Shown here: in pieces, positions 1-7,255 of the stretch
How the letters are laid out: every line of letters starts with the position of its first letter
Position numbering within the stretch: the first letter of the stretch is position 1
Assembly (NCBI GenBank): GCA_026389955.1
Contig: JAPLGY010000709.1
Coordinates: 1-8,428, forward strand
Direction of reading: 5' to 3'
Source of the DNA: Caldilinea sp.
Lineage (GTDB): Bacteria; Chloroflexota; Anaerolineae; Caldilineales; Caldilineaceae
Length of the DNA stretch: 8,428 nt
Translations under genes and position numbers: made by a program
Notes under the pieces: generated by a model
Told to the model about the DNA's origin: nothing
Databases searched by the model: none
The model's input: the letters and a program-made list of their open reading frames with translations, nothing else

Positions 1-2
1 CT

Positions 3-1163
3 CAGGCCACTGCACTTGCACCGCAACTGACTGTCTGGCGCCGCACGCTTCATGCCCACCCAGAACTTGGTTTCCAAGAGGTGAACACCGCCAGCCTGGT
101 TGTCAAAGAGCTGGAAGCCCTGGGGATCGAGACACAGAGCCATGTTGGCAAGACCGGGGTGGTCGGCCGCCTCGGCACCGGCACGCCGGTCGTGGCAATT
201 CGCGCGGACATGGATGCTTTGCCGATCCACGAAGCCAACGAAGTGCCCTACCGATCGCAGACCCCTGGCGTCATGCATGCCTGCGGCCACGACGCCCACA
301 CAGCCATCCTGCTCGGGGTGGCGCGTCTGCTGACAGCGCTGCCAGACCGGCCAGCAGGCGAGGTGCGCTTTCTCTTCCAGCCCAGCGAAGAAAGTGCAGA
401 CGCCGAAAATAAATCTGGGGCCCAGCGCATGATCGACGACCAGGCGCTGGCGGGCGTCGACGCGGTGATTGCCCTGCATGTCGACAGCAACCTGCCCAGC
501 GGCCAGCTGAGCGTAGGGGACGGCTATACCAGCGCCAACGAAGATTCGTTCGAGATCTGGCTGCACGGCACCGGCGGGCACGGGGCGTTTCCCCACCAGG
601 GCATCGACCCGACCTTTATCCTGGCCCAGCTTCTCAACGCGCTCCACGGCATCCGGGCCCGCCGCATCGACCCGACCAAGGCTGCTGCCCTCTCGATCGG
701 GCGAATCCAGGCCGGCACTGTCGCCAATGTCATTCCGCACCAGGTCTATCTGAACGGCACGATGCGCAGTTTTGAAGACGGCGTGCGTCAGCAGCTGCGC
801 AGCGAGCTGTCACAGGCGCTGGAGCTCAGCCGCGTGCTGGGCGGCGACTACACCCTGGCCCTGCGGCAGGGCTATCCAGCCATGTACAACGACCCAGACA
901 TCGTCCGGCTGATCCGCGTGGCGACGCGCGACCTGGTCGGCGCGCAGGCGTTGGTCCCGGCCACCCCAATGATGGGTGCCGAGGATTTCAGCTATATGAG
1001 CCGCCTGGCACCCGGCGCCATGTTCATGTTGGGGGCGCGCAAGGATGCGACAACCCGCCCGCACCACACCCCGATCTTCGACATCGACGAGTCTGTCCTG
1101 CCGCTCGGCGCCGCCGTGCTGGCCGATGTGGCCTGCCGCCTGCTGCGCCAGAAGGCCAGTTGA
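3..1163 (+). CDS. M20-family metallo-amidohydrolase (N-acyl-amino-acid hydrolase/carboxypeptidase type), 5' end outside window
   Basis: Probably a cytoplasmic zinc/manganese-type hydrolase that removes an acyl group from an N-acyl amino acid or similar amide. The exact substrate is not readable. The frame is open from base 3 and encodes an N-terminal family signature (WRRTLHAHPELGFQE) before the GTG at 81, so the true start lies just left of the window. The 386 visible residues are nearly the full family length of about 390. Visible motifs, numbered in the partial protein, are RADMDALPI (about 67-75), HACGHDAH (about 92-99; Cys94 and His96 are expected metal ligands), PSEE (Glu130), ALHVD (His159), GGHGAFPH in the dimerisation/lid domain (about 191-198), MGAEDFSYM (about 324) and the C-terminal HHTP (His354/355). 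All five expected ligands are present, so it should be active. It is followed by the transporter gene after 4 bases. Confidence 0.93.
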   Translation, partial: QATALAPQLTVWRRTLHAHPELGFQEVNTASLVVKELEALGIETQSHVGKTGVVGRLGTGTPVVAIRADMDALPIHEANEVPYRSQTPGVMHACGHDAHTAILLGVARLLTALPDRPAGEVRFLFQPSEESADAENKSGAQRMIDDQALAGVDAVIALHVDSNLPSGQLSVGDGYTSANEDSFEIWLHGTGGHGAFPHQGIDPTFILAQLLNALHGIRARRIDPTKAAALSIGRIQAGTVANVIPHQVYLNGTMRSFEDGVRQQLRSELSQALELSRVLGGDYTLALRQGYPAMYNDPDIVRLIRVATRDLVGAQALVPATPMMGAEDFSYMSRLAPGAMFMLGARKDATTRPHHTPIFDIDESVLPLGAAVLADVACRLLRQKAS

Positions 1164-1167
1164 GGCG

Positions 1168-2433
1168 GTGCAGGTCTACCTGGCGCTGCTGCGCCGCAAT
1201 CCTGGTTTTCGCAACCTTTGGTTTGCGCGTGTGGTCAGCAACCTTGGGGACTGGTTCAACCTGCTCGCCTCGGCCGCCTTGATTGCCAACCTCAGCGGTG
1301 GCGGCACAGCCATCAGCTTCCTCTTCCTGGCCCGCTTCCTGCCCCTGTTTGTCACAAGCCCGTTCGCCGGTCTCCTGGCAGACCGCTTCGAACGCCGCAC
1401 CCTGCTCATCTGGACTGACCTGTTGCGTGCTGCTGTCGTGCTGGGCTTTCTGCTGGTCGACCGGCCAGAGCGGATCTGGCTGCTTTACCTGCTGACAACG
1501 CTGCAGTTTGTCTTCAGCGCGCTCTTTACACCCACCCAACAGGCCTATCTTCCCGCCGTGGTCGACGCCGACGATCTGGTCACCGCCAATGCGCTGGACA
1601 GTCTGACCTGGAGTGTCATGCTGGCGATCGGCGCGCTGCTGGGTGGAATCGCCACAGCGCTGTTGGGGGTGCAGGCGGCCTTTCTGCTCGACGCGCTCAC
1701 CTTCCTCCTCTCTGCCTGGTTCCTGACCCGCATCGGCGTGCGCAGCAGAGGCCAGCCGCTCGCAGCACCAGGGCGCTCTCCCCTGCACCTGGCCGCCCAG
1801 GATCTGATCGAGGGCATGCGCTATCTGGCTCGCCAGCCTGTCTTGATCGGCTTTGTGCTGGTCAAGGCAGGCGGTGCGCTGGTCTGGGGCGGGGTCAACG
1901 TGCTGGAAGTGCCGCTGGCCGAAACCGTCTTTCCGATCGACGGCAACGGCACGCTCAGCCTGGGTCTGATCTACACAGCCATCGGGCTTGGCACCGGTCT
2001 GGGGCCCCTGGCCATCCGGTCGCTGTTGGGTGACTCCTGGCGGGGCATGCTCCATGCGGTCTCGATCGGCTTTGTCGCCATGAGCGTGGGGACCTTTGGC
2101 CTGGCGCTGGCCCCCACCTTGGGGTGGGTGCTGGCCGCCACGTTTGTGCGCGGGCTCGGCACCGGCACCCTCTGGGTCTTCTCGGCAGTCCTGCTCCAAC
2201 AGCTGCTGCCAGACCGGCTGCGCGGGCGGGTCTTTGCCTTTGAGTTCACCGTCTTCACCCTGGCCCAATCTGTCAGCACGCTCTGGGCCGGCTACGCGTA
2301 CGACCAGTGGGCGTGGGAGATCTCCCAGGTGCTGCTCAGCGCTGCGCTGACCAGCGTCGTGGTAGCGGCCGTCTGGCTGCCCTTCTATCTGCGCACCAGG
2401 GAGGCATCGACCGCTCCGTTCCCGCCGGCGTGA
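1168..2433 (+). CDS. Major facilitator superfamily transporter (MFS_3/EntS-like drug or metabolite exporter)
   Basis: Predicted inner-membrane secondary transporter of 421 residues, the usual length for a 12-helix MFS protein. The chain alternates long hydrophobic segments with short charged loops. The MFS motif A-like loop GLLADRFERR follows the second helix, and a polar central loop (about residues 190-215) separates two six-helix halves. The FRNLWFARVVSNLGDWF start is typical of the MFS_3 family, which includes enterobactin and macrolide exporters. The substrate is unknown. The frame is open further upstream but overlaps the amidohydrolase. GTG at 1168, 4 bases after that gene's stop, is the most sensible start and places the family N-terminus correctly. 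A GAGG at 1162-1165 is close to it and AGAAGG at 1150-1155 is another possible ribosome site, both weak. Translational coupling to the amidohydrolase is likely, so the pair may act on or export a related compound (inference). Confidence 0.9.
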   Translation: MQVYLALLRRNPGFRNLWFARVVSNLGDWFNLLASAALIANLSGGGTAISFLFLARFLPLFVTSPFAGLLADRFERRTLLIWTDLLRAAVVLGFLLVDRPERIWLLYLLTTLQFVFSALFTPTQQAYLPAVVDADDLVTANALDSLTWSVMLAIGALLGGIATALLGVQAAFLLDALTFLLSAWFLTRIGVRSRGQPLAAPGRSPLHLAAQDLIEGMRYLARQPVLIGFVLVKAGGALVWGGVNVLEVPLAETVFPIDGNGTLSLGLIYTAIGLGTGLGPLAIRSLLGDSWRGMLHAVSIGFVAMSVGTFGLALAPTLGWVLAATFVRGLGTGTLWVFSAVLLQQLLPDRLRGRVFAFEFTVFTLAQSVSTLWAGYAYDQWAWEISQVLLSAALTSVVVAAVWLPFYLRTREASTAPFPPA

Positions 2434-2462
2434 CCAGAAAAAAGGATGGGAGGGGGAGGCTG

Positions 2463-3365
2463 CTAGACCCGGCCAAAGGCTTTTTCCAGCTCGCTGGCCG
2501 CCAGCTGGATCATCGTGGGGCGGCCGTGCGGACAGGTGCGGGGGGATTGGCAGCGCTCAAGCTGGCGCACAAGTTCCTGCATCTCAAGATCGCTGAGCAG
2601 CTGGCCCGCCTTGATGGCAGCCCGTTTGCAGACCATCTTCACCAGCTGGGCCTCCACTTCCTCGCCGACTCGGTTGCGCCGTTCGCCCAGCGTGGCGACG
2701 ATCTCTTCCAGTGTGCGCTTTGGATCTTCGCCTGCCAGCACAGCCGGCAGGGCGCGCACCCGAAATGTGTCGCCGCCAAATGGCTCGATGTCAAACCCGA
2801 TCTGCCGCAGACTATCGAGCTGTGAAGCCACCTGGCCGGTCAGATGTGCCCCGACATGCAAGGTCAGCGGTTCCAACAGCTGCTGGCTGACCTTCCCTGG
2901 TTGGCCGGCCGTACGCTGCAGAAGATACTGTTCGTACAGGATCCGCTCGTGGGCGGCATGCTGGTCGATCAAAAAGAGCCCCTCCGGCCCCTCCGCCACG
3001 ATATAGGTTGCCCCGATCTGGCCGACCACGCGCAGCGGCGGCAGTTTGGGCACGGCAGGGGCGGCACGCGCTGTCTCTGGCGCTGTCTCTGGCGCTGTCT
3101 CTGGCAGCGGCTCTGGCAGCGGCTCTGGCAGCAGTTGTTCCACCTGCCGGGCGGGCAGGAAGGGGGAAGGCTCTGTCGGTGGCTCAACCGGGAGGGGCTC
3201 TCTGGCCCCCAGAATTACTTCCCGGCGGTCTGACCAGCCAGCCGGAAGTGCAGCAGGCTCACCCATTGGACGCACCAGCCGCCCATGCCCGTCGAGCCCC
3301 ACGTCGGGCACCGGTGCTGCGCCGACAACGGTGCGCCGCACGGCCTTCTGCACGGCCGCAAACAC
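2463..3365 (-). CDS. mutL: MutL C-terminal fragment (endonuclease/dimerisation domain), possible internal restart at GTG
   Basis: This 300-residue open frame carries the MutL linker (about 15-110) and the C-terminal endonuclease/dimerisation domain. The nuclease signature DQHA-x2-E-x4-E is intact as DQHAAHERILYE (residues 134-145; bases 2931-2966). The later zinc/metal-site elements are also present: VCKRAAIKAG (about 245-253) and CPHGRP (278-283). MutL here is therefore the nicking type, unlike the E. coli protein. A GTG at 3365 lies six bases after GGAGGAG (3378-3372 on the minus strand), a strong ribosome-site match, so this half could be made as a separate protein. That site also simply encodes the Glu-Glu of the original gene, so restart is only a hypothesis. 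The linker holds a 12-base tandem repeat. Confidence 0.7.
   Translation of the reverse strand: MFAAVQKAVRRTVVGAAPVPDVGLDGHGRLVRPMGEPAALPAGWSDRREVILGAREPLPVEPPTEPSPFLPARQVEQLLPEPLPEPLPETAPETAPETARAAPAVPKLPPLRVVGQIGATYIVAEGPEGLFLIDQHAAHERILYEQYLLQRTAGQPGKVSQQLLEPLTLHVGAHLTGQVASQLDSLRQIGFDIEPFGGDTFRVRALPAVLAGEDPKRTLEEIVATLGERRNRVGEEVEAQLVKMVCKRAAIKAGQLLSDLEMQELVRQLERCQSPRTCPHGRPTMIQLAASELEKAFGRV
3070..3129 (-). repeat. 12-base tandem repeat, five units, in the mutL linker
   Basis: On the plus strand, GCTGTCTCTGGC occurs three times (3070, 3082, 3094), followed by AGCGGCTCTGGC twice (3106, 3118). On the coding strand the units encode PEP-L and PETA-like tetrapeptides in the disordered linker between the MutL ATPase and endonuclease domains. 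The unit is four codons, so copy-number change would keep the frame and only alter linker length. Confidence 0.9.
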
Positions 3366-4188
3366 CTGGCGCTCCTCCGGCGCGCGTCAGGCTGGGCAGG
3401 CTGACATAGCCGCTGACCTCGACCCGAGACGGCGGATCCGTCGACACACGCTCGCCCCCAAAATCCACATCCAGCGCCAGTGTGTCCAGCGCAGCAGTGT
3501 TGCGGTGCACCCCTGCCGTCAGACTGACCATCTGCAAGGCCTGCTCGCGGCCATAGATCAGGATCAGTACATCGAGCAGCTCCCCGCTGCCGGTCGACTG
3601 AAAGACCAGCCGCCCTTCGTTGACAAAGCTCAGACGGCGCTCTGGGTAGGCCAGGGCATAGCGCTGGACAATATTGGCGATCTGTCCGGCTTCTGTAGTG
3701 GCGCTGCGCAAAAATTTCTGGCGTGCCGGCACATTAAAAAACAGATGTTCGACCGTGACGGTCGTTCCGACCGGCGCGCCGGCGCGAGCAGGCGGCAGCA
3801 GAGCGCCGCCCTCGACGCGCAGGCTGGCAGCAAAGGGCTGGCTGCTTGTGCGGCTGGTCAGAGTGACCTGGCTCACAGCCGCGATGCTGTACAGCGCTTC
3901 CCCACGAAAGCCAAAGGTGGCAATCTGGTTGAGGTCTTCGGTCGTGACCAGTTTGCTCGTCGCGTGGCGTTCAAAGGCCAACGTCAGCTCCTCGACCGGA
4001 ATCCCAGACCCGTTGTCGGCCACACGAAGCAGCCGGCTCCCCCCTTCGCGCACTTCGACCCGAATTTCGGTCGCACCCGCATCGATGCTGTTTTCCAACA
4101 ACTCTTTGGCCACATTGGCAGGTCGCTCAACGACCTCGCCTGCGGCGATCTTGGCGGCAACATCGGGTGCAAGGAGTTGGATCGTCAT
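3259..4188 (-). CDS. mutL: MutL N-terminal fragment (GHKL ATPase domain with frameshifted tail)
   Basis: This is the N-terminal open frame of the broken mutL, 309 residues, of which about 270 are genuine MutL. The GHKL ATPase motifs are present: KELLENSIDAGA (about 28-39), ADNGSGIP (about 57-64), FERHATSK followed by FGFRGEAL (about 72-99), and GTTVTVEHLFFNVPARQKFL (about 141-160). The last 39 residues, rich in Arg, Gly and Ala, are out-of-frame translation. The start at ATG 4188 gives the canonical MTIQLLAPDVAAKIAAGEVV opening. The frame is open for another 48 codons upstream, but that overlaps the preceding gene and does not look like MutL. The spacer of 19 bases has no good ribosome site. 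Without the missing part of the second sub-domain the ATPase should not complete its catalytic cycle (inference). Confidence 0.8.
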   Translation of the reverse strand: MTIQLLAPDVAAKIAAGEVVERPANVAKELLENSIDAGATEIRVEVREGGSRLLRVADNGSGIPVEELTLAFERHATSKLVTTEDLNQIATFGFRGEALYSIAAVSQVTLTSRTSSQPFAASLRVEGGALLPPARAGAPVGTTVTVEHLFFNVPARQKFLRSATTEAGQIANIVQRYALAYPERRLSFVNEGRLVFQSTGSGELLDVLILIYGREQALQMVSLTAGVHRNTAALDTLALDVDFGGERVSTDPPSRVEVSGYVSLPSLTRAGGAPGVCGRAEGRAAHRCRRSTGARRGARRAWAAGASNG

Positions 4189-4207
4189 GGTGAAAGCTGT
4201 TCTATCT

Positions 4208-4495
4208 CTAACCGCTGCCAATCTGGCCACCGGCAATTGCAGGCACAAAATGGACTTCGCTCGCTGTGTTGAGCCGCTGACGCAGCCCACGCGAGCTGAC
4301 TTCTCCGTTGACTGCGACCACGATCCCCGCACGAAGGGCGTTGTCGTGGGTCAGCCGAGCAGCCAACCCTGGGAAACGACCCTCCAGGGCGGCCACGATC
4401 TCGCCGACCGTGGCCGCCGCCACGTGCACTTGGGCCTGACCCGCCGTCAGGTCACGGTGCACAGCGGGAATCCAGACGGTATGCTCGGGCGCCAT
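4208..4495 (-). CDS. MoaD/ThiS-family ubiquitin-like sulfur carrier with residues beyond the diglycine
   Basis: A small protein (95 residues) with the beta-grasp sulfur-carrier pattern. It has a charged N-terminal strand, a VGEIVAALEGRFPGL helix (about 30-44), a VVAVNGE strand (59-65) and the ending VHFVPAIAGG (81-90). In MoaD and ThiS the final diglycine is adenylated and thiocarboxylated to donate sulfur for molybdopterin or thiazole synthesis. Here QIGSG follows the diglycine, so the carrier would need trimming to work. It starts two bases after the stop of the molybdopterin subunit gene, so it is almost certainly co-translated with it, which favours a role in the enzyme's molybdenum cofactor. 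The ATG at 4495 is the only sensible start. A thiamine or other sulfur-transfer role cannot be excluded. Confidence 0.8.
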   Translation of the reverse strand: MAPEHTVWIPAVHRDLTAGQAQVHVAAATVGEIVAALEGRFPGLAARLTHDNALRAGIVVAVNGEVSSRGLRQRLNTASEVHFVPAIAGGQIGSG

Positions 4496-4497
4496 CT

Positions 4498-6738
4498 TCA
4501 GCCCTGCGCCGCCAATGCAGCAGCCATGCGGGCCGGTGACATCGGCAGTTCGGCCATGCGTACGCCGACGGCCTGGTAGATGGCGTTGGCCACCGCCGCG
4601 GCGGGCGGCATGATCGGCACCTCGCCGACCCCACGCACCCCATAGGGGTGGCCGGGATTGGGCACCTCGACCAGCACAGTGTCGATCATGGGCAGATCCA
4701 ACGCAGTCGGCATGCGGTAGTCGAGCAAGCTGGCGTTGACCAGCCGCCCTTGGGCGTCGTAGATATACTCTTCGTTGAGCGCCCAGCCGACCCCTTGAGC
4801 GACCCCACCTTGCAGCTGTCCCTCGACATAGCTGGGGTGGATTGCCTTGCCGACGTCCTGGACGGCTGTGTAGCGCAGGATGGTGACCTTGCCGGTCTCG
4901 ACATCGACCTCGACATCGACGATATGGGCGCCAAACCCGGGTCCATAGCCCTGCGGGTGGACTGCTGCGCTCGCTGTCACCGGCACATCCAGTTTGCCCG
5001 CCAGCTCGCGGAAGGTCAGCCGATCGCCGTTGTGGGCAAAGACCCCATTCTCGGCGTGCACGCTCTCTGCCGGCACATCCCAGTAATCGGCTGCCCGCCG
5101 GCCCATCTCCGCCAGCAGCGCCTTGCCCACCTCATAGACGGCCCAGCCAGTGCCAAACGTTGTGCGGCTGCCGCCGGTGACATCGTTGTAGCCGACCCCG
5201 GCCGTTCCCACCACCTGGGGGCGAATGTCGTCGTAGGCGACCCCCAGCGTCTCTGCCAGCTGCATGGCGATCGAGGCGCGGCTGCCGCCAATGTCGGTCG
5301 ACCCCTCGATCAAATTGACGGTGCCGTCTTTGTTGACCGTGGCCGTTGCGCTCGACTTTCCACCCCAGTTGAACCAGGCGCTGACTGCAAACCCACGCCC
5401 GCGATGCTTGCCGGTCAGGCGCGTCTGGTAGTGGGGGTGTGTGCGCGCGGCTTCCAGCGTCTCCATCAGCCCGATCCGTCGGTATTCCGGGCCGTCGGGG
5501 CGAGAGTCCCCCTCGCGGACAGCGTTGCGCAGCCGGAATTCGACCGGGTCCAGCCCCACGGCCTCGGCCAGTTCGTCGATCACCGTTTCGGAGGCGAAAA
5601 TTGCATTGGTGCCGCCCGGTGCCCGGTAGGCTGCGGTCTTGGGCCGGTTCACCACCACATCGTAGCCGTCGATCTGCAGATTTTCGAGCCGATAGGGGCC
5701 AAAGATCACGCTGCAGCCGGCTCCGACGGGGGAGCCTGGATAGGCACCCGCCTCATAGATCAGCTCTGCCTCGGCGGCGGTCAATGTGCCGTCCCGCCGC
5801 GCGCCCATCTTTACCCGGATGTGCGACCCCGAGGTCGGGCCTGTGCCAGCCAGCACCTCGGCGCGGGTCATGGTCATCTTGACCGGGCGATGGCCGGCCT
5901 TGCGCGAGAGCAGCGCCGCGACCGGGTCGAGGTAGACATTGATCTTGCCGCCGAACCCTCCGCCGATCTCCGTGGGGGTTACTGTAATGCGGGAGAGCGG
6001 GATCTGCAGCAGCTCGGCCAGCTGTTCCTGGACCGAAAAAGCTCCCTGGGTGCTGCACCAGATCGAAAGCTGGTCGTCTTCGTTCCACAGCGCAGTGACG
6101 GTCTGGGGCTCGATGTAGCCCTGGTGGACCATGGCTGTCTGGAAAGTTCGTTCGACCACCACGTCCGCCTGGGCAAAGCCGGCCGCCAGGTCTCCGCGCT
6201 GGTGGCAGAGATGGCTGGCCACATTGGTCGGAGCGTCGCCCAGCTTGCCCAGTTCGTTGGTGCGCAGATCCGAGAGCAAGATCGGCGCCTCAGGCAGCAT
6301 CGCCTGTTTGCCGTCCAACACATGGGGGAGGCGTTCGTATTCGACTTTGATCAGTGCCAGTGCCTCTTCGGCCACATGCACGTTGTCGGCAGCCACTGCT
6401 GCCACTGCATGGCCGTAGTAGAGCACCTTGTCGTGGGCCAGGATGTTGTTGCTGACATAGCGGAGGTTGACAGTCGACTCCCCCAGGTCGGCCATCTGGT
6501 CGCCGATCGAGGGCAGATCCTGCGCTGTGACCACCGCCCGCACCCCGGGCAGAGCCCGTGCAGCAGAAAAGTCGATCGACAGGATTCGAGCGTGGGCATG
6601 GGGGCTGCGCAGGACCTTGCCGTGCAACATCCCGGGGAGTTTGACATCGGCGCCGTACAGGGCGCGCCCGGTCACTTTGTCGACACCGTCTGGGCGCAGG
6701 GGACGGCTGCCGATCACCTTATACGTAGAAGCGGTCAT
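4498..6738 (-). CDS. Xanthine dehydrogenase/aldehyde oxidase-family molybdopterin-binding subunit
   Basis: Large catalytic subunit (746 residues, normal length) of a molybdenum hydroxylase that adds a water-derived oxygen to an N-heterocycle or aldehyde. The N-terminal a/b domain (about 1-140; KVTGRALYGADVKLPGMLHG) is followed by the molybdopterin domains. Visible cofactor-loop motifs are GGGFGGK (259-265), the substrate loop AYRAPGG (370-376), GTAGVGYNDVTGGSRTTFGTG (511-531) and QGVGWALNEEYIYD (648-661). The GVGE motif (703-706) carries the expected catalytic base Glu706. The substrate loop lacks the AYxCSFR of form I CO dehydrogenase, so this is not a CoxL of that type; the substrate is unassigned. 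Start at ATG 6738 is supported by AGGAG ten bases upstream, and upstream residues in the same frame do not resemble the family. It lies 34 bases after the 2Fe-2S gene. Confidence 0.93.
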   Translation of the reverse strand: MTASTYKVIGSRPLRPDGVDKVTGRALYGADVKLPGMLHGKVLRSPHAHARILSIDFSAARALPGVRAVVTAQDLPSIGDQMADLGESTVNLRYVSNNILAHDKVLYYGHAVAAVAADNVHVAEEALALIKVEYERLPHVLDGKQAMLPEAPILLSDLRTNELGKLGDAPTNVASHLCHQRGDLAAGFAQADVVVERTFQTAMVHQGYIEPQTVTALWNEDDQLSIWCSTQGAFSVQEQLAELLQIPLSRITVTPTEIGGGFGGKINVYLDPVAALLSRKAGHRPVKMTMTRAEVLAGTGPTSGSHIRVKMGARRDGTLTAAEAELIYEAGAYPGSPVGAGCSVIFGPYRLENLQIDGYDVVVNRPKTAAYRAPGGTNAIFASETVIDELAEAVGLDPVEFRLRNAVREGDSRPDGPEYRRIGLMETLEAARTHPHYQTRLTGKHRGRGFAVSAWFNWGGKSSATATVNKDGTVNLIEGSTDIGGSRASIAMQLAETLGVAYDDIRPQVVGTAGVGYNDVTGGSRTTFGTGWAVYEVGKALLAEMGRRAADYWDVPAESVHAENGVFAHNGDRLTFRELAGKLDVPVTASAAVHPQGYGPGFGAHIVDVEVDVETGKVTILRYTAVQDVGKAIHPSYVEGQLQGGVAQGVGWALNEEYIYDAQGRLVNASLLDYRMPTALDLPMIDTVLVEVPNPGHPYGVRGVGEVPIMPPAAAVANAIYQAVGVRMAELPMSPARMAAALAAQG

Positions 6739-6748
6739 GGTTCTGGAT

Positions 6749-6753
6749 CTCCT
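6749..6753 (-). promoter_or_regulatory. Ribosome-binding site for the molybdopterin subunit
   Basis: AGGAG on the minus strand, ten bases before ATG 6738, decides the start of the molybdopterin subunit. The frame stays open upstream across the 2Fe-2S gene, so length alone would mislead. Confidence 0.75.
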
Positions 6754-6772
6754 GGTGGTCTGCCATTGGTCT

Positions 6773-7246
6773 TCAGTCTGCTGTGTCTGCTGCGTCGAGC
6801 ACGGCGCGCACGATCTTGTCATAGCCGGTGCAACGGCAGAGGTTGCCCGCCAGCCAGTAGCGGACCTGGGCTTCGGTCGGGTCCGGGTTCTGGTCGAGCA
6901 GCGCTTTGGCGGAAAGCAGAAAGCCTGGGGTGCAGATGCCACACTGCAGTGCCGCATGTTCCAGGAATTTCTGCTGCAAGGGGTGCAGCTTGCCGCCGGC
7001 AGCCAACCCTTCGACAGTATCGACCGTGCGTCCTTCTGCTTCGACCCCGAGCACAAGACAGGAATTGACCAGCACGCCGTCGAGCAGCACATTGCAGGCA
7101 CCGCAGTTGCCGTTGTTGCACCCCTCTTTGGCGCCGGTCAAGCCGAGTCCATCGCGCAACACCTCGAGCAGACTCTGGCGCGGCTCACACAAAACATCTA
7201 CGGCACTTCCGTTCACAGTCGTCGAGACGATCATTTTATATTGCAT
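6773..7246 (-). CDS. Molybdenum hydroxylase 2Fe-2S subunit (XdhC/CoxS-like)
   Basis: Electron-transfer subunit (157 residues, full length) that passes electrons from the molybdenum centre to FAD. The N-terminal plant-ferredoxin-like domain has EGCNNGNCGAC with the distal cysteine in VNSC, giving Cys43, 48, 51 and 63 for the first cluster. The C-terminal helical domain has QCGICTPG (Cys102, 105) and GNLCRCTGYDKI (Cys137, 139) for the second cluster. All eight ligands are present. ATG 7246 is preceded nine bases upstream by AGGAG. The gene lies 14 bases after the FAD-subunit stop and 34 bases before the molybdopterin subunit, matching the FAD, 2Fe-2S, Mo order of cox-type operons. No gene symbol is given because the substrate, and so the enzyme's name, is not known. 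Confidence 0.95.
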   Translation of the reverse strand: MQYKMIVSTTVNGSAVDVLCEPRQSLLEVLRDGLGLTGAKEGCNNGNCGACNVLLDGVLVNSCLVLGVEAEGRTVDTVEGLAAGGKLHPLQQKFLEHAALQCGICTPGFLLSAKALLDQNPDPTEAQVRYWLAGNLCRCTGYDKIVRAVLDAADTAD

Positions 7247-7255
7247 GGTATCTTT

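Larger units (their letters stand above)
2463..4188 (-). pseudogene. mutL: DNA mismatch repair gene mutL, disrupted by an internal deletion and frameshift
   Basis: MutL is the ATP-driven matchmaker of mismatch repair, and in most bacteria lacking MutH it also nicks DNA. The gene would start at ATG 4188 and end at TAG 2463. The N-terminal ATPase reads normally to SLPSLTRA (residue 270, base 3379). The MutL sequence then resumes in another frame with EERQVFAAVQ (from 3377). Compared with E. coli MutL, about 60-65 residues are missing, including the VNGR region and the DVNVHP-K-EVRF motif whose lysine contacts the ATP gamma-phosphate. The offset means the lost length is 3n+2 bases, about 190. 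The flanks share CGCGC-rich sequence, so a deletion between short repeats is plausible. The gene lies 19 bases after the sulfur-carrier gene and is probably the last gene of that operon. An assembly error is the main alternative. Confidence 0.85.

Noticed and set aside
81..83. GTG at 81 as the start of the amidohydrolase
   Set aside because: Conserved family residues (HAHPELGF) are encoded before it in the same frame, so the start lies outside the window.
1024..2268. A 414-codon open frame on the minus strand opposite the MFS gene
   Set aside because: The product is Gln-, Gly- and Lys-rich, with none of the features of a folded family, while the opposite strand encodes a clear membrane transporter.
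2434..2462. A bidirectional terminator between the convergent MFS and mutL genes
   Set aside because: The 29-base gap has A and G runs, and the minus strand has a T-run, but no stem of useful length is seen.
3046..4272. A 408-codon plus-strand frame opposite mutL
   Set aside because: Composition and lack of motifs mark it as antisense; the Ser-Gly run comes from the 12-base repeat.
5609..5629. Identification of the operon as coxMSL (CO dehydrogenase)
   Set aside because: The gene order fits, but the active-site loop lacks the Cys-containing AYxCSFR motif of form I CO dehydrogenase.
4648..7068. An 806-codon open frame on the plus strand opposite the molybdenum hydroxylase genes
   Set aside because: It is antisense to two genes with complete cofactor motifs. 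Its translation is low in structure and rich in His, Gln, Asp and Gly, as expected from the complement of GC-rich coding DNA.
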